Source of the DNA: Thiomicrorhabdus sp. zzn3
Lineage (GTDB): Bacteria > Pseudomonadota > Gammaproteobacteria > Thiomicrospirales > Thiomicrospiraceae
Assembly: GCF_029767755.1 (NCBI RefSeq)
Contig: NZ_JARUQS010000001.1
Coordinates: forward strand, 1,426,001 to 1,490,000
Direction of reading: 5' to 3'
DNA length: 64,000 bases
In this document: positions 1 through 8,300 of the stretch, in pieces
Layout: each line of letters starts with the position of its first letter
How positions within the stretch are numbered: the first letter of the stretch is position 1
Notes under the pieces: generated by a model
What the model was told of the DNA's origin: nothing
What the model saw: only the letters and a program-made list of their open reading frames with translations
The model's database searches: none
Made by a program: the position numbers and the translations under genes

Positions 1-227
1 TCAATATGACTGTTGGACAGCTTTTCATTATCATAAGTGTACTCACCGGAAAACTGGTTAAAACGTCCGGTCAACCAACTGTACCCTAAATGCTGGATTT
101 TAAAATTAATCGATGCGTGCATGCCTTTGGTGTCGATCACATAATCCACGGGTTTCGCAAAGGCATAGCCGCTAAACGCCGTCGCCAAGGTTAAAGTCGT
201 GGCTAAAATAACGGTTTTGGTACTCAT
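1..227 (-). CDS. yceI: YceI family protein (3' end outside window)
   Basis: The reverse strand reads a start ATG at 225-227, a signal peptide ending near GYAFA, then a mature start with DYVIDTKGMHASINFKIQHL, which is the typical opening of YceI-family periplasmic lipocalin-like proteins that bind polyisoprenoid or amphiphilic lipids. Only the first 75 or so residues lie in the window. A good AGGAG ribosome site precedes the ATG. The gene follows the cytochrome b561 gene by about 37 bases on the same strand, the order seen for E. coli yceJ-yceI, so the two are probably co-transcribed. The precise ligand cannot be told from sequence. Confidence 0.85.
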   Translation of the reverse strand, partial: MSTKTVILATTLTLATAFSGYAFAKPVDYVIDTKGMHASINFKIQHLGYSWLTGRFNQFSGEYTYDNEKLSNSHI

Positions 228-264
228 TTTTCTCTTCTCCTGTTCATAAAATGACTCTGTTTGT

Positions 265-837
265 TCAAGTGCTCTGCCTTGCTAACAGCATGCGCTTGAG
301 TGTATTGTCTTGATTGATAAAATGATGCTTTAACGCGCCCACAAGGTGCAATGTCACCAAGCCCATCAAACTGTAAGCCAGCCACTCATGCACCTCGCCC
401 GCGAGATCGGCCTGATTGTCAAATGGCGCAATCCACACCGGCACGTCAAACCATCCGAATACCGAAACAGCGTGCCCTTCGGCCGTCGAAATCAAGTAAC
501 CGCTGACGCCCAATGCCAGCACCCACAAGTAAAGCAGCCAATGAACGGCTTTAATGGCTCGGCGTTGCCAATGCGCAGAAACCCTACCCGTCTGGTGGAC
601 TAAAGGGGCAGGAGAGCCGCCAGCCAGATTCCAGCCCCATCTGATTATCATTGCCATCATGACCAAGACGCCAACCGACTTATGAATTTCAGGGGCTTGG
701 TGATACCAGGTTGAGTAATAGTCGAGTTCCACCATCCAGACACCAAGCGCAAACAACCCTAGAATGGCGACCGCCAATAACCAGTGAAAGCCAATACTCA
801 CCCAACCGTAACCCTGCGCGCTGTTTGTCCACTTCAT
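265..837 (-). CDS. Cytochrome b561 family membrane protein
   Basis: About 190 residues with four predicted membrane helices and the histidines expected for two b haems (SIGFHWLLAV, APEIHKSVGV, IKAVHWLLYL, EVHEWLAYS, VTLHLVGAL). This matches the bacterial cytochrome b561 / YceJ family, which moves electrons from ubiquinol, sometimes to superoxide or periplasmic acceptors. I chose the ATG at 837; an in-frame TTG at 843 is possible. It sits just upstream of the yceI gene and probably shares its transcript. Family is clear; the physiological acceptor is not. Confidence 0.85.
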   Translation of the reverse strand: MKWTNSAQGYGWVSIGFHWLLAVAILGLFALGVWMVELDYYSTWYHQAPEIHKSVGVLVMMAMIIRWGWNLAGGSPAPLVHQTGRVSAHWQRRAIKAVHWLLYLWVLALGVSGYLISTAEGHAVSVFGWFDVPVWIAPFDNQADLAGEVHEWLAYSLMGLVTLHLVGALKHHFINQDNTLKRMLLARQST

Positions 838-1000
838 ATTCAAAAATAAAACCTAAAAAGCCATTAAATTGTTAGCAATTAGGTTATCGATTCACAGTGA
901 GAACAAAAAGCGAGCTTTACTCAAAAGAGTGTTGCGCTTTCAAGAACAATGAAATGTAACAGGCCTGGTGAAATGGAATAATAAGACAGGTGTAAACAAA

Positions 1001-1025
1001 AAAAGCCGGGCGAGGCCCGGCTTTT
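1001..1025 (-). terminator. Rho-independent terminator after gloA
   Basis: Perfect 11-base stem AAAAGCCGGGC with a GAG loop and a run of T on the reverse strand, 25 bases past the gloA stop codon. The stem also has T residues on the forward strand side, so it could stop transcription both ways. A CAGGCCTG octamer (960-967) lies just beyond it. Confidence 0.85.
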
Positions 1026-1049
1026 TAAACGCTAAAATGAATACAGGAT

Positions 1050-1445
1050 TTAACCGCGGTCGTGACCTTCGCCTATGAATTCGATCTGGTATCCGTCCGG
1101 ATCTTCGGCAAACGCGATAATGGTAGTGCCGGCGTTCATCGGACCCGCTTCGCGGATGATCTTACCGCCCTGCTGTTTAACCGCTTCCGCCGCCTCATAA
1201 ACATCCGGCACCTCAACCGCAATATGACCGTAACCGGTTCCCAAGTCGTAAGAATCGACGCCCCAGTTGTAGGTCAGTTCCAGCACGGTGTTTTCCTCTT
1301 CATTGCCGTACCCCAGAAACGCTAAGGTAAATTCACCCTGTGGGTAATCTTTACGACGCAACAGTTTCATGCCCAACACCTTGGTGTAAAACTCGATCGA
1401 CTTTTCCAAATCGCCGACACGCAACATCGTATGCAGTAATCTCAT
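1050..1445 (-). CDS. gloA: Lactoylglutathione lyase (glyoxalase I)
   Basis: 131 residues, close to the usual bacterial length of about 135. It isomerises the hemithioacetal of methylglyoxal and glutathione to S-lactoylglutathione in the cytoplasm. The four metal ligands fall at the same numbers as in E. coli GloA: His5 (RLLHTML), Glu56 (VLELTYNWG), His74 (GYGHIAVEV) and Glu122 (YQIEFI). The absence of the insert typical of Zn-dependent enzymes suggests the Ni/Co-type class, but that is inference. It appears to be a single-gene unit ending at the hairpin at 1001-1025. Confidence 0.95.
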   Translation of the reverse strand: MRLLHTMLRVGDLEKSIEFYTKVLGMKLLRRKDYPQGEFTLAFLGYGNEEENTVLELTYNWGVDSYDLGTGYGHIAVEVPDVYEAAEAVKQQGGKIIREAGPMNAGTTIIAFAEDPDGYQIEFIGEGHDRG

Positions 1446-1538
1446 TACTCTATTCCCTATTCATTTGCATTATTTAAAACAGATTTTAACAAGCACAACC
1501 ACAAACTCAACAGGCCTGTTCAAAACCCGACTCTATTC

Positions 1539-1724
1539 TCAATTTGATTCTCTGTTCTCTGGATTATGCTGCTTCAACAATACCAATACCAGCCAGGCAA
1601 ACGGGCCAAACAACAATCCCATCGTCCCCCAAAACACTGCAGGTCGTCCTTTTCTCTGTGCCGTTCTGTGGCACAGATAAGCGCTCAACAACCCGATCAA
1701 CACACTCAACCATAACGCGATCAT
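1539..1724 (-). CDS. Small two-helix membrane protein, translationally coupled
   Basis: About 61 residues starting [17 protein letters not shown], a short basic loop (HRTAQRKGRPAVFW), then a second helix GTMGLLFGPFAWLVLVLL and a charged tail. The ATG overlaps the TGA of the upstream MFS gene as ATGA, so it is probably translated by coupling and belongs to the aroC-MFS transcript. I do not recognise a named family. The pattern of a basic loop followed by a glycine-proline second helix is common in small conserved inner-membrane proteins. Short length and lack of an own ribosome site keep confidence moderate. Confidence 0.55.
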   Translation of the reverse strand: MIALWLSVLIGLLSAYLCHRTAQRKGRPAVFWGTMGLLFGPFAWLVLVLLKQHNPENRESN

Positions 1725-2917
1725 ACTCGTACTCCCCGCCAGGCGAACCACCACGCAACCAACACCGCCAATGCGCTCAAGCCATACGCCAATTCGGCAT
1801 GCCCCCAACTCCAGGCGTAACCGGCGCTCAGCATCCCCACCGCGCCGCCTAAACCGTGACTGCTCGCCGCGAAGATCGCCTGGCCTTTACCGTGATGGCG
1901 GCCGCGGAAAAAATGATCGATCAGATGAATCGCCGCGGCATGGAACAGGCCGAAACTCGCCGCGTGCAGGGTTTGCGCCACCAGCATCCAACCGAGATGA
2001 TCTGCCAGATAAGCGTTCATCAGCCAACGAATCAATGTCAACACGATGCTCAGCAAAATCAGAAAGCGTACCGAATAGGCCTGGAACAGGCGCGACATAT
2101 ACAGAAACACGCCGATTTCCGCGATGACGCCCAGCGCCCACAACCAGGCAATAGATGTTTTATCGTAGCCCAACTCGCTCAGGTGAATGGTAAAAAAAGC
2201 ATAGTAGGTGCCGTGCGACAACTGCACCAAAAAACTGACCAGCAACAAATGCCACACCGCGGGCTGACGCACAATCTGCATAAAACCACTGTCGTCTTCA
2301 TGCACAATGCGCCGACCACGGTCACGCACCAGAAAAGTGGTCAACCAAACCAGGGTCAGCAACGCAAACAGATCCCACGGCAACACGCCGACGCCAACCT
2401 GTTCGATCTGCCAGCCGATCAGCACCACCGCTGCAATAAATCCGACCGAACCCCACAGGCGAATTTCGCCGTAACGATGTTTTTCGTCGCCCAGGCAACC
2501 GAAGGTATAGGATTCAAACTGCGGCAGCGAAGCATGCCAGAAAAAACTGAAAAACAACACCGTCAGCAGCAGCGGCCAGTAGCTTGCAAAACTTACCAGG
2601 CCTATGCCGCTGACAACCGTCAACCCCGTCGCCAAACGCACCCATTTGATCGGCAAACCGGAACGGTCCGACAACCAGCCCCAGACATTGGGCGCAATCA
2701 CTTTGGTGGCCATCAGCACCCCCAACAGTTGACCGATTTCGACCGGAGAAAAACTCAGTGACTGGAAATAGAGCCCCAGGTACGGCAACAGCGCGCCGAG
2801 GACGGAAAAATAGAAAAAGTAATGAATGGACAGCTTGGTGTAGGCTGTCCGGTACGAACACGGCTGTTCCGCCTGTGAAGAACCCGTTTTTAAAGAATCT
2901 TCTTTATTCGCCGACAT
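1721..2917 (-). CDS. MFS transporter, HcaT / phenylpropionate-permease-like
   Basis: About 398 residues with twelve hydrophobic segments. The opening ([30 protein letters not shown]) and the segment [13 protein letters not shown] are characteristic of the MFS_1-like / PPP family that includes HcaT and LacY relatives. The substrate cannot be inferred. I chose the ATG at 2917, which begins 14 bases inside the 3' end of aroC, so translation is likely coupled to aroC; the longer reading frame upstream lies wholly in aroC. Its stop overlaps the start of the small membrane protein. It is an inner-membrane protein. Confidence 0.8.
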   Translation of the reverse strand: MSANKEDSLKTGSSQAEQPCSYRTAYTKLSIHYFFYFSVLGALLPYLGLYFQSLSFSPVEIGQLLGVLMATKVIAPNVWGWLSDRSGLPIKWVRLATGLTVVSGIGLVSFASYWPLLLTVLFFSFFWHASLPQFESYTFGCLGDEKHRYGEIRLWGSVGFIAAVVLIGWQIEQVGVGVLPWDLFALLTLVWLTTFLVRDRGRRIVHEDDSGFMQIVRQPAVWHLLLVSFLVQLSHGTYYAFFTIHLSELGYDKTSIAWLWALGVIAEIGVFLYMSRLFQAYSVRFLILLSIVLTLIRWLMNAYLADHLGWMLVAQTLHAASFGLFHAAAIHLIDHFFRGRHHGKGQAIFAASSHGLGGAVGMLSAGYAWSWGHAELAYGLSALAVLVAWWFAWRGVRV

Positions 2918-4004
2918 GAGCCAGATCAGGCATCGGCGGCACCACATCGCCGTTTTGGGCACGGTTGCGCATAAAGTGGTCTAACAGCACAATCGCCATC
3001 TGCGCTTCGGCAATCGGCGTGGCACGGATTCCCACACAAGGATCGTGGCGCCCTTTGGTTACCATCTCGATCGCTTCGCCCTGCGTATTGACCGAACGGC
3101 CCGGCGTCATAATGCTCGAGGTCGGCTTCAAGGCGATGTGGGCAATAATCTCCTGCCCGGTGGAAATGCCGCCCAAAATCCCGCCGGCATGATTGGAAAC
3201 AAAGCCTTGCGGCGTCATTTCATCGCGGTGCTCGGTGCCGCGTTGACCGGCTACGGCAAAACCGTCCCCGATCTCCACCCCTTTGACCGCATTGATGCTC
3301 ATCAAGGCGTGCGCCAGATCGGCATCCAAACGGTCAAAAATCGGCTCCCCCAGTCCGACCGGCACATTCTTGGCAATGACGGTAATTTTCGCGCCCACCG
3401 AATCCTTCTGCTTGAGCAGGTTGTCCATATACTGGCGAATCTCTTCGCTCTTTTCAGGGTCCGGGCAGAAATATTCATTGCTGTTGTCAAACGGCCAGTC
3501 AACGTTCTCGACCTTAATCGGTCCCAGTTGCGACAGATAGCCTTTAATTTCCACCCCCAAACGCTCTTTGAGGTATTTTTTAGCAATCGCACCGGCGGCG
3601 ACGCGCATCGCGGTTTCGCGCGCCGAAGAGCGCCCACCGCCACGATAATCGCGGAAACCGTATTTCTGGGTATAGGTGTAATCGGCGTGCGCCGGGCGAA
3701 AGGTTTCCGCCACCTTTGAGTAATCTTTAGAACGCTGATCGGTATTGTGAATAATCATCCCGATCGGCGTACCGGTGGTTTTGCCTTCAAACACACCGGA
3801 CAGAATCTGCACCTCATCGGCTTCACGACGCGCCGTAGCATGCTTAGAGGTCCCCGGTTTACGGCGATCCAATTCCGCTTGAATATCCGCTTCGCTTAAT
3901 TCCAAACCAGGAGGACAGCCATCGACAATACATCCCAGTGCTAAACCGTGGCTTTCTCCAAAGGTAGTGACGCGAAAATTTTGTCCCAGGGTATTTCCTG
4001 ACAT
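2904..4004 (-). CDS. aroC: Chorismate synthase
   Basis: 366 residues, the family's usual length. It converts 5-enolpyruvylshikimate-3-phosphate to chorismate, the last step of the shikimate pathway, using reduced FMN. Visible signatures are GESHG at residues 16-20, the [20 protein letters not shown] block, and the late motif with [18 protein letters not shown]. The start ATG (4002-4004) has a GAGAG ribosome site. It is first in an operon with an MFS carrier and a small membrane protein and is divergent from the thioesterase gene at 4089. Confidence 0.97.
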   Translation of the reverse strand: MSGNTLGQNFRVTTFGESHGLALGCIVDGCPPGLELSEADIQAELDRRKPGTSKHATARREADEVQILSGVFEGKTTGTPIGMIIHNTDQRSKDYSKVAETFRPAHADYTYTQKYGFRDYRGGGRSSARETAMRVAAGAIAKKYLKERLGVEIKGYLSQLGPIKVENVDWPFDNSNEYFCPDPEKSEEIRQYMDNLLKQKDSVGAKITVIAKNVPVGLGEPIFDRLDADLAHALMSINAVKGVEIGDGFAVAGQRGTEHRDEMTPQGFVSNHAGGILGGISTGQEIIAHIALKPTSSIMTPGRSVNTQGEAIEMVTKGRHDPCVGIRATPIAEAQMAIVLLDHFMRNRAQNGDVVPPMPDLAHVGE

Positions 4005-4088
4005 AATCTGACTCTCTAAGATTCGTTATAATCGCTGTATTCTACCAAAAACATCCCCAAAATCCCCTAAAAGTAGCGAATACGAATT

Positions 4089-4541
4089 ATGAACGCATCC
4101 CTATCCCAATCCTTGCCCTGGCAACGCCCGTCACCCTTTATTTTGCCCCACACCGTCACGGAAGATGAGCTGGACTTTTTGGGGCACGTCAACAACAAAA
4201 GTTATTTGGGCTGGATTGAAAACGTCGCGTGGGCACACGCCAAATCGGTAGGCATTAGCCACGAAATGCAGAAACGGCTCAACCGGATTATGGCGGTGCA
4301 TGCAAACTGCATGCACTACCATGCCAGCTGTTATTTGGGCGATGAACTGTTGATTGCCACCTGGGTTGGCGAACAAATCGGCTGCTGCCGACGCCAACGC
4401 TACTTTCAAATTATTCGTCCCAGCGACGGCAAAACGGTTTTCAGCGCCGAAGCCACTTACGTTTGCATTGATTTACACAAGCATCAGCCCAAACGCATTC
4501 CTAGCGAATTTATCGAACCCTATCAATCTAACCAGGCCTGA
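4089..4541 (+). CDS. Acyl-CoA thioesterase, hot-dog fold (4HBT type)
   Basis: 150 residues with the YbgC/4-hydroxybenzoyl-CoA thioesterase pattern: DELDFLGHVNNKSYLGWIE near residues 26-44, where the Asp/Gly-His-Val-Asn-Asn segment carries the catalytic acid, followed by a long helix and beta strands. It should hydrolyse an acyl-CoA thioester in the cytoplasm; the acyl group is unknown. The last codons are CAG GCC TGA, so a copy of the CAGGCCTG octamer supplies the stop codon. Confidence 0.8.
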   Translation: MNASLSQSLPWQRPSPFILPHTVTEDELDFLGHVNNKSYLGWIENVAWAHAKSVGISHEMQKRLNRIMAVHANCMHYHASCYLGDELLIATWVGEQIGCCRRQRYFQIIRPSDGKTVFSAEATYVCIDLHKHQPKRIPSEFIEPYQSNQA

Positions 4542-4569
4542 TCAGAATTTAGAGCGGCACTAAAAAGCG

Positions 4570-5241
4570 TTACTCCTTGAGCTTAACACTCAACTCGCCC
4601 TCTTTGACCGTGATGTTCTCAACGCCTTCGGCGAAATTCTTCCAGAAACCGGGATCGGCACCAAACTCATTTACCAGATCGACGTTCTTGAGATTACCCA
4701 GCCAGGCGTTTGGAATCGGTACCCCCATCAAACTGACGCCTTTGAGTTTCACAATCGGTTTCGCCTCCCGGTAAGCGAGCTCCGCGCCGGCATGAATCCG
4801 CAATGTTTTGCCGCCAAGTACCGGAAAATCCTCTTCCAACGGAACCAACACTTTGACACTCAACAGGTCATCAGACAAATCCACCGCCACCTTTTGCGCC
4901 AAGTCGGTATTCTTGGCAAGCAATGCATTCAATTCACGTTCGCTAAACACTACCTCTCGCTTGGCACCTGCTTCGCTATACGCTTCCGGTTTCAGGTTGC
5001 CCTGCTCGTCGTACTCACTGACCTCAACGCCAATCACTTTCAACTTGGCGTTAAGCACCTGCTCCTCTTTCGGTTTCAACTCTACCGGAGTAAACGCTTT
5101 CAGAAAAAGCGCCTGACTCAGAATCCAATAGGTCAAACCGATCGTCACCAGCACGCTCGCCAGTACAATCCAAACCACCTTAATGGTGCTCATTCCCTGT
5201 TTGGCGGCTTCTGCTGAAGGGTTATTTGATTCAAGACTCAT
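4570..5241 (-). CDS. Unknown membrane-anchored protein
   Basis: 223 residues. One hydrophobic helix near residues 22-45 (IKVVWIVLASVLVTIGLTYWILS) is followed by a soluble domain predicted to be outside the cytoplasm. The stretch FSERELNALLAKNTDLAQKVAVDL, then a beta-rich part ending GVPIPNAWLGNLKNVDLV, recalls DUF2140/YpmS-type anchored lipid-binding-like domains, but I cannot assign it firmly. It stands alone, convergent with the thioesterase gene. Confidence 0.7.
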   Translation of the reverse strand: MSLESNNPSAEAAKQGMSTIKVVWIVLASVLVTIGLTYWILSQALFLKAFTPVELKPKEEQVLNAKLKVIGVEVSEYDEQGNLKPEAYSEAGAKREVVFSERELNALLAKNTDLAQKVAVDLSDDLLSVKVLVPLEEDFPVLGGKTLRIHAGAELAYREAKPIVKLKGVSLMGVPIPNAWLGNLKNVDLVNEFGADPGFWKNFAEGVENITVKEGELSVKLKE

Positions 5242-5359
5242 GATATTACCTGCCAGTATCCATTAAACGCACCGAGTAAAACGCCATATCCAAAACGATA
5301 GCAATTCAATATTAAACCCAACCGGCCTGCCAGTTCCAAACATCCGATCTTGGACATAC

Positions 5360-8300
5360 TTATCCACCACAAACCGTCTGGTTTCGACCCAAAGCTTTAG
5401 CCCGGTACAAAGCTTTATCCGCTATTTCGATCAGGTTTTCGGTCATGCAGGTTTCCCCCTGGTTTGAAGTGGCAATACCAATACTCATAGTGACCTGTTG
5501 CATCACTTCGGATTTAACATGCGGTATTTTCAGCACCTTAAGCTTGTCGTGGATGCGTTCTGCAACCTGCAAGGCGCCCTCTTTAGGCGTATCGGGCATA
5601 ACAATCACGAACTCTTCTCCGCCGAACCGAGCCACAAAATCGGAGGGACGTAGAATCGAATCCAGTAACACATCCGCCACCAGCTTAAGACATGCATCCC
5701 CCTGTTGATGGCCGTAATGGTCGTTGTATGCCTTAAACAGATCAATATCACACAACATCAGCGATAACGCTTTATCACTCCGATTGTGGCGTGCGCACTC
5801 CCTTTGCAGATAGTCATCAAACCCTCGGCGGTTGTTCAAGTGCGTCAGCGCATCCGTCGTCGCTAAACGGTTCAGCTCTTCAATGGCTTCATGCAGTTTT
5901 ACTTCGACCTTTTTACGCTCTTCGTTCTCTTTAACCACTAACTCATTCAATTCAGAGATCCTGTCGTTCTGTTTTTGCAGGGCCACATTCTGCTTTTTTA
6001 ACATCTCGTTTTTGGCATCCAAATCCTGAGTACGTTCGGCCACTTTCCGTTCAAGCTGATCATAGATCTGTGCATTATCGATCGCAATGGCAATATGTCC
6101 GCTAAGCAGCTTCAACAGTTCGATTCGTTCCTTGGTGAACACGCCGGACATCGAATTATTTTCAAGGTACACCACCCCTTTCACTTGCCCATGCAGTTTC
6201 AGCGGAATACACAGCACGGAAACCACCTGCCGCTCTACCACTTTGGCATCCTGACCAAAAATCGCACTTTGCCCGGCATTATCCAGCACAATCGGTTCTT
6301 CGGTACGCAGAACGTAGTTTACGATGGCCTGCACGAGATTGGGATTGTCGTGATAAGAGACGCGCTGCATCACTCTAACCTCTTCAGTATCCACGGACGC
6401 TTCCGCTTGCACCAGAAGCCTTTGATCCTCATGCATTAACAGCACTCCGCGCTGGGCTCCCGCATTTTCGATAATGATCTGGACAAGAGTCTCTAACAAT
6501 TCCGACAGCCTTTTCTCTCGAGCAATGACTTCGGTGGCTTTCATTACAGTGATGACATCCAAGGCCGACACCTCAAACAGATCTTGTGTTTGCACGGCGT
6601 TTGAATTTGGTTGAATCCCCCAACGCTCAAACGCTTTTTCCGCAGCACTGCTGTACAGTTCAGCCGCTCTGTTTTGCTGTTTGACTTTATAGACGTCTGC
6701 CGCCAAACGGTTGGCGATCGCCGCCATATTGTATTGGCCGTAAATATTAGCCGCTTCAATGGCTGAATCGTAACAACGCAAGGCTTTTGGATAGTCTCTT
6801 TTTAAACGATAAAACTCGCCTTCCAGAACCCTTTGGCGCGCCAGAAAATTCTCCGCACAATCCACCGCCCAGCGCTTAAAACGACGAACAGTGCGCTTGA
6901 TCTCCGCCTGATATTTACGGCGTTGCAAAGGACCTGCCTGAGGCATTAGCTGAGCTTGAATCAGCGCGGTAATAAAGTGATGTTCTTCGGCATGCAGCAT
7001 GCCTTTGGAATCCCCCAAAAACGTCCGGCTTTTCAGACTGATTTCCATCGCTTCATCATAGGCCTGATGTAAATACAGCGTCGCCATTTTATTCACAAAG
7101 TAATAGTGAGCAAAATGGCGTGAACCGTACTCGCTTAACGAATCGACATAGGGGGCTTCATCAAACCCTTGCTCACTGAAAGAACGTTCTGATTCGGTCT
7201 GGCCACGCAGATTACGAATGGCTTGGCGAACGCTTAAAATTGCGCCCAACTGCTCTTGCGCCCCGATGCGTTGCAGTACTTGGCTAAAACGCTCGATTTC
7301 GCTTTCAATCTCAACAAACGGTTTACCGCGCATAAACAGACTCTGCACAATCCCAGCCGCGGCACATCCGGTATGAAACCAGTCACCGACTTCCAAACCA
7401 TGTTTGTAGGCTGAATGCCATAACACTTCTGTACTGGCGGCAGGTTGACTCCAGGAGTGTGCAAAGTAACCGAATACAAATTCCACTTCGGCTTTTTGCA
7501 ACTGATTGCCAAAACGCTCCAATAACGCCAAAGAGAGCTGGCCGTACTCATAGCCAATTTTGTGTTTACCCAAAACGCCGCTTTGAAAAATAATACCGAA
7601 AACGATATAGCCAATGACCGCCTCACGCGTATTTCCATAATCCAAACAGAGACGCACCACCTTTAATGAAATCGCCACGCACAGTTCCGGCTTAACCTGA
7701 TAGGCCGCTTTTAACGTCACGGAAAGCAGACGAATCGCCATTTTGATCTGTTCGTCACGGGCTTCCGGCAGCTCCAAAAGTCCGGCAACCGGGTATTTCC
7801 TGAGTTTAGATTTCAGAACCAGCAAGTCTTTGACAAACAACCCTGGGTTAAAGCGCTGAGGCAGATTGATATCAAACATCTGCACGGCGTCACGACCGAT
7901 TCGATAGGCCACGTCAAATTGTGAAATATCCGTGTAAAAAGTCACCATCAATTCATATACACGCGCTTTGACCAGACTATCGTCACTGGCTTGAAGCGCT
8001 TTACTGTAATACTGAATGGCTTTGTCATCATGGTTACATAAATGCTCGCACTCGGCACGCTCTCTAAGAAAATCAACATAGTTAGGATGTTGCTCCAGCT
8101 TTGGCATCCACTCACAGGCCTGACGAATATAACTCAATGCCAGTTCAAAATCGCCACTGAGCTTAGCCTGTGAAGCCGCAGAGAAATTTAATTCGGCCAA
8201 AGCACACCTTTCATCTTCTTCATTCTGCAAGCAAAACGCCGCATTCAGATGGTTGACGCATTCATAGAGTTTTTCCTTTTCAAGCGGTTGATACAGTTCT

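Noticed and set aside
1856-2761. 301-codon forward frame opposite the MFS gene
   Set aside because: Low-complexity Gln/Arg/His composition, no ribosome site, and the opposite strand encodes a clear MFS protein.
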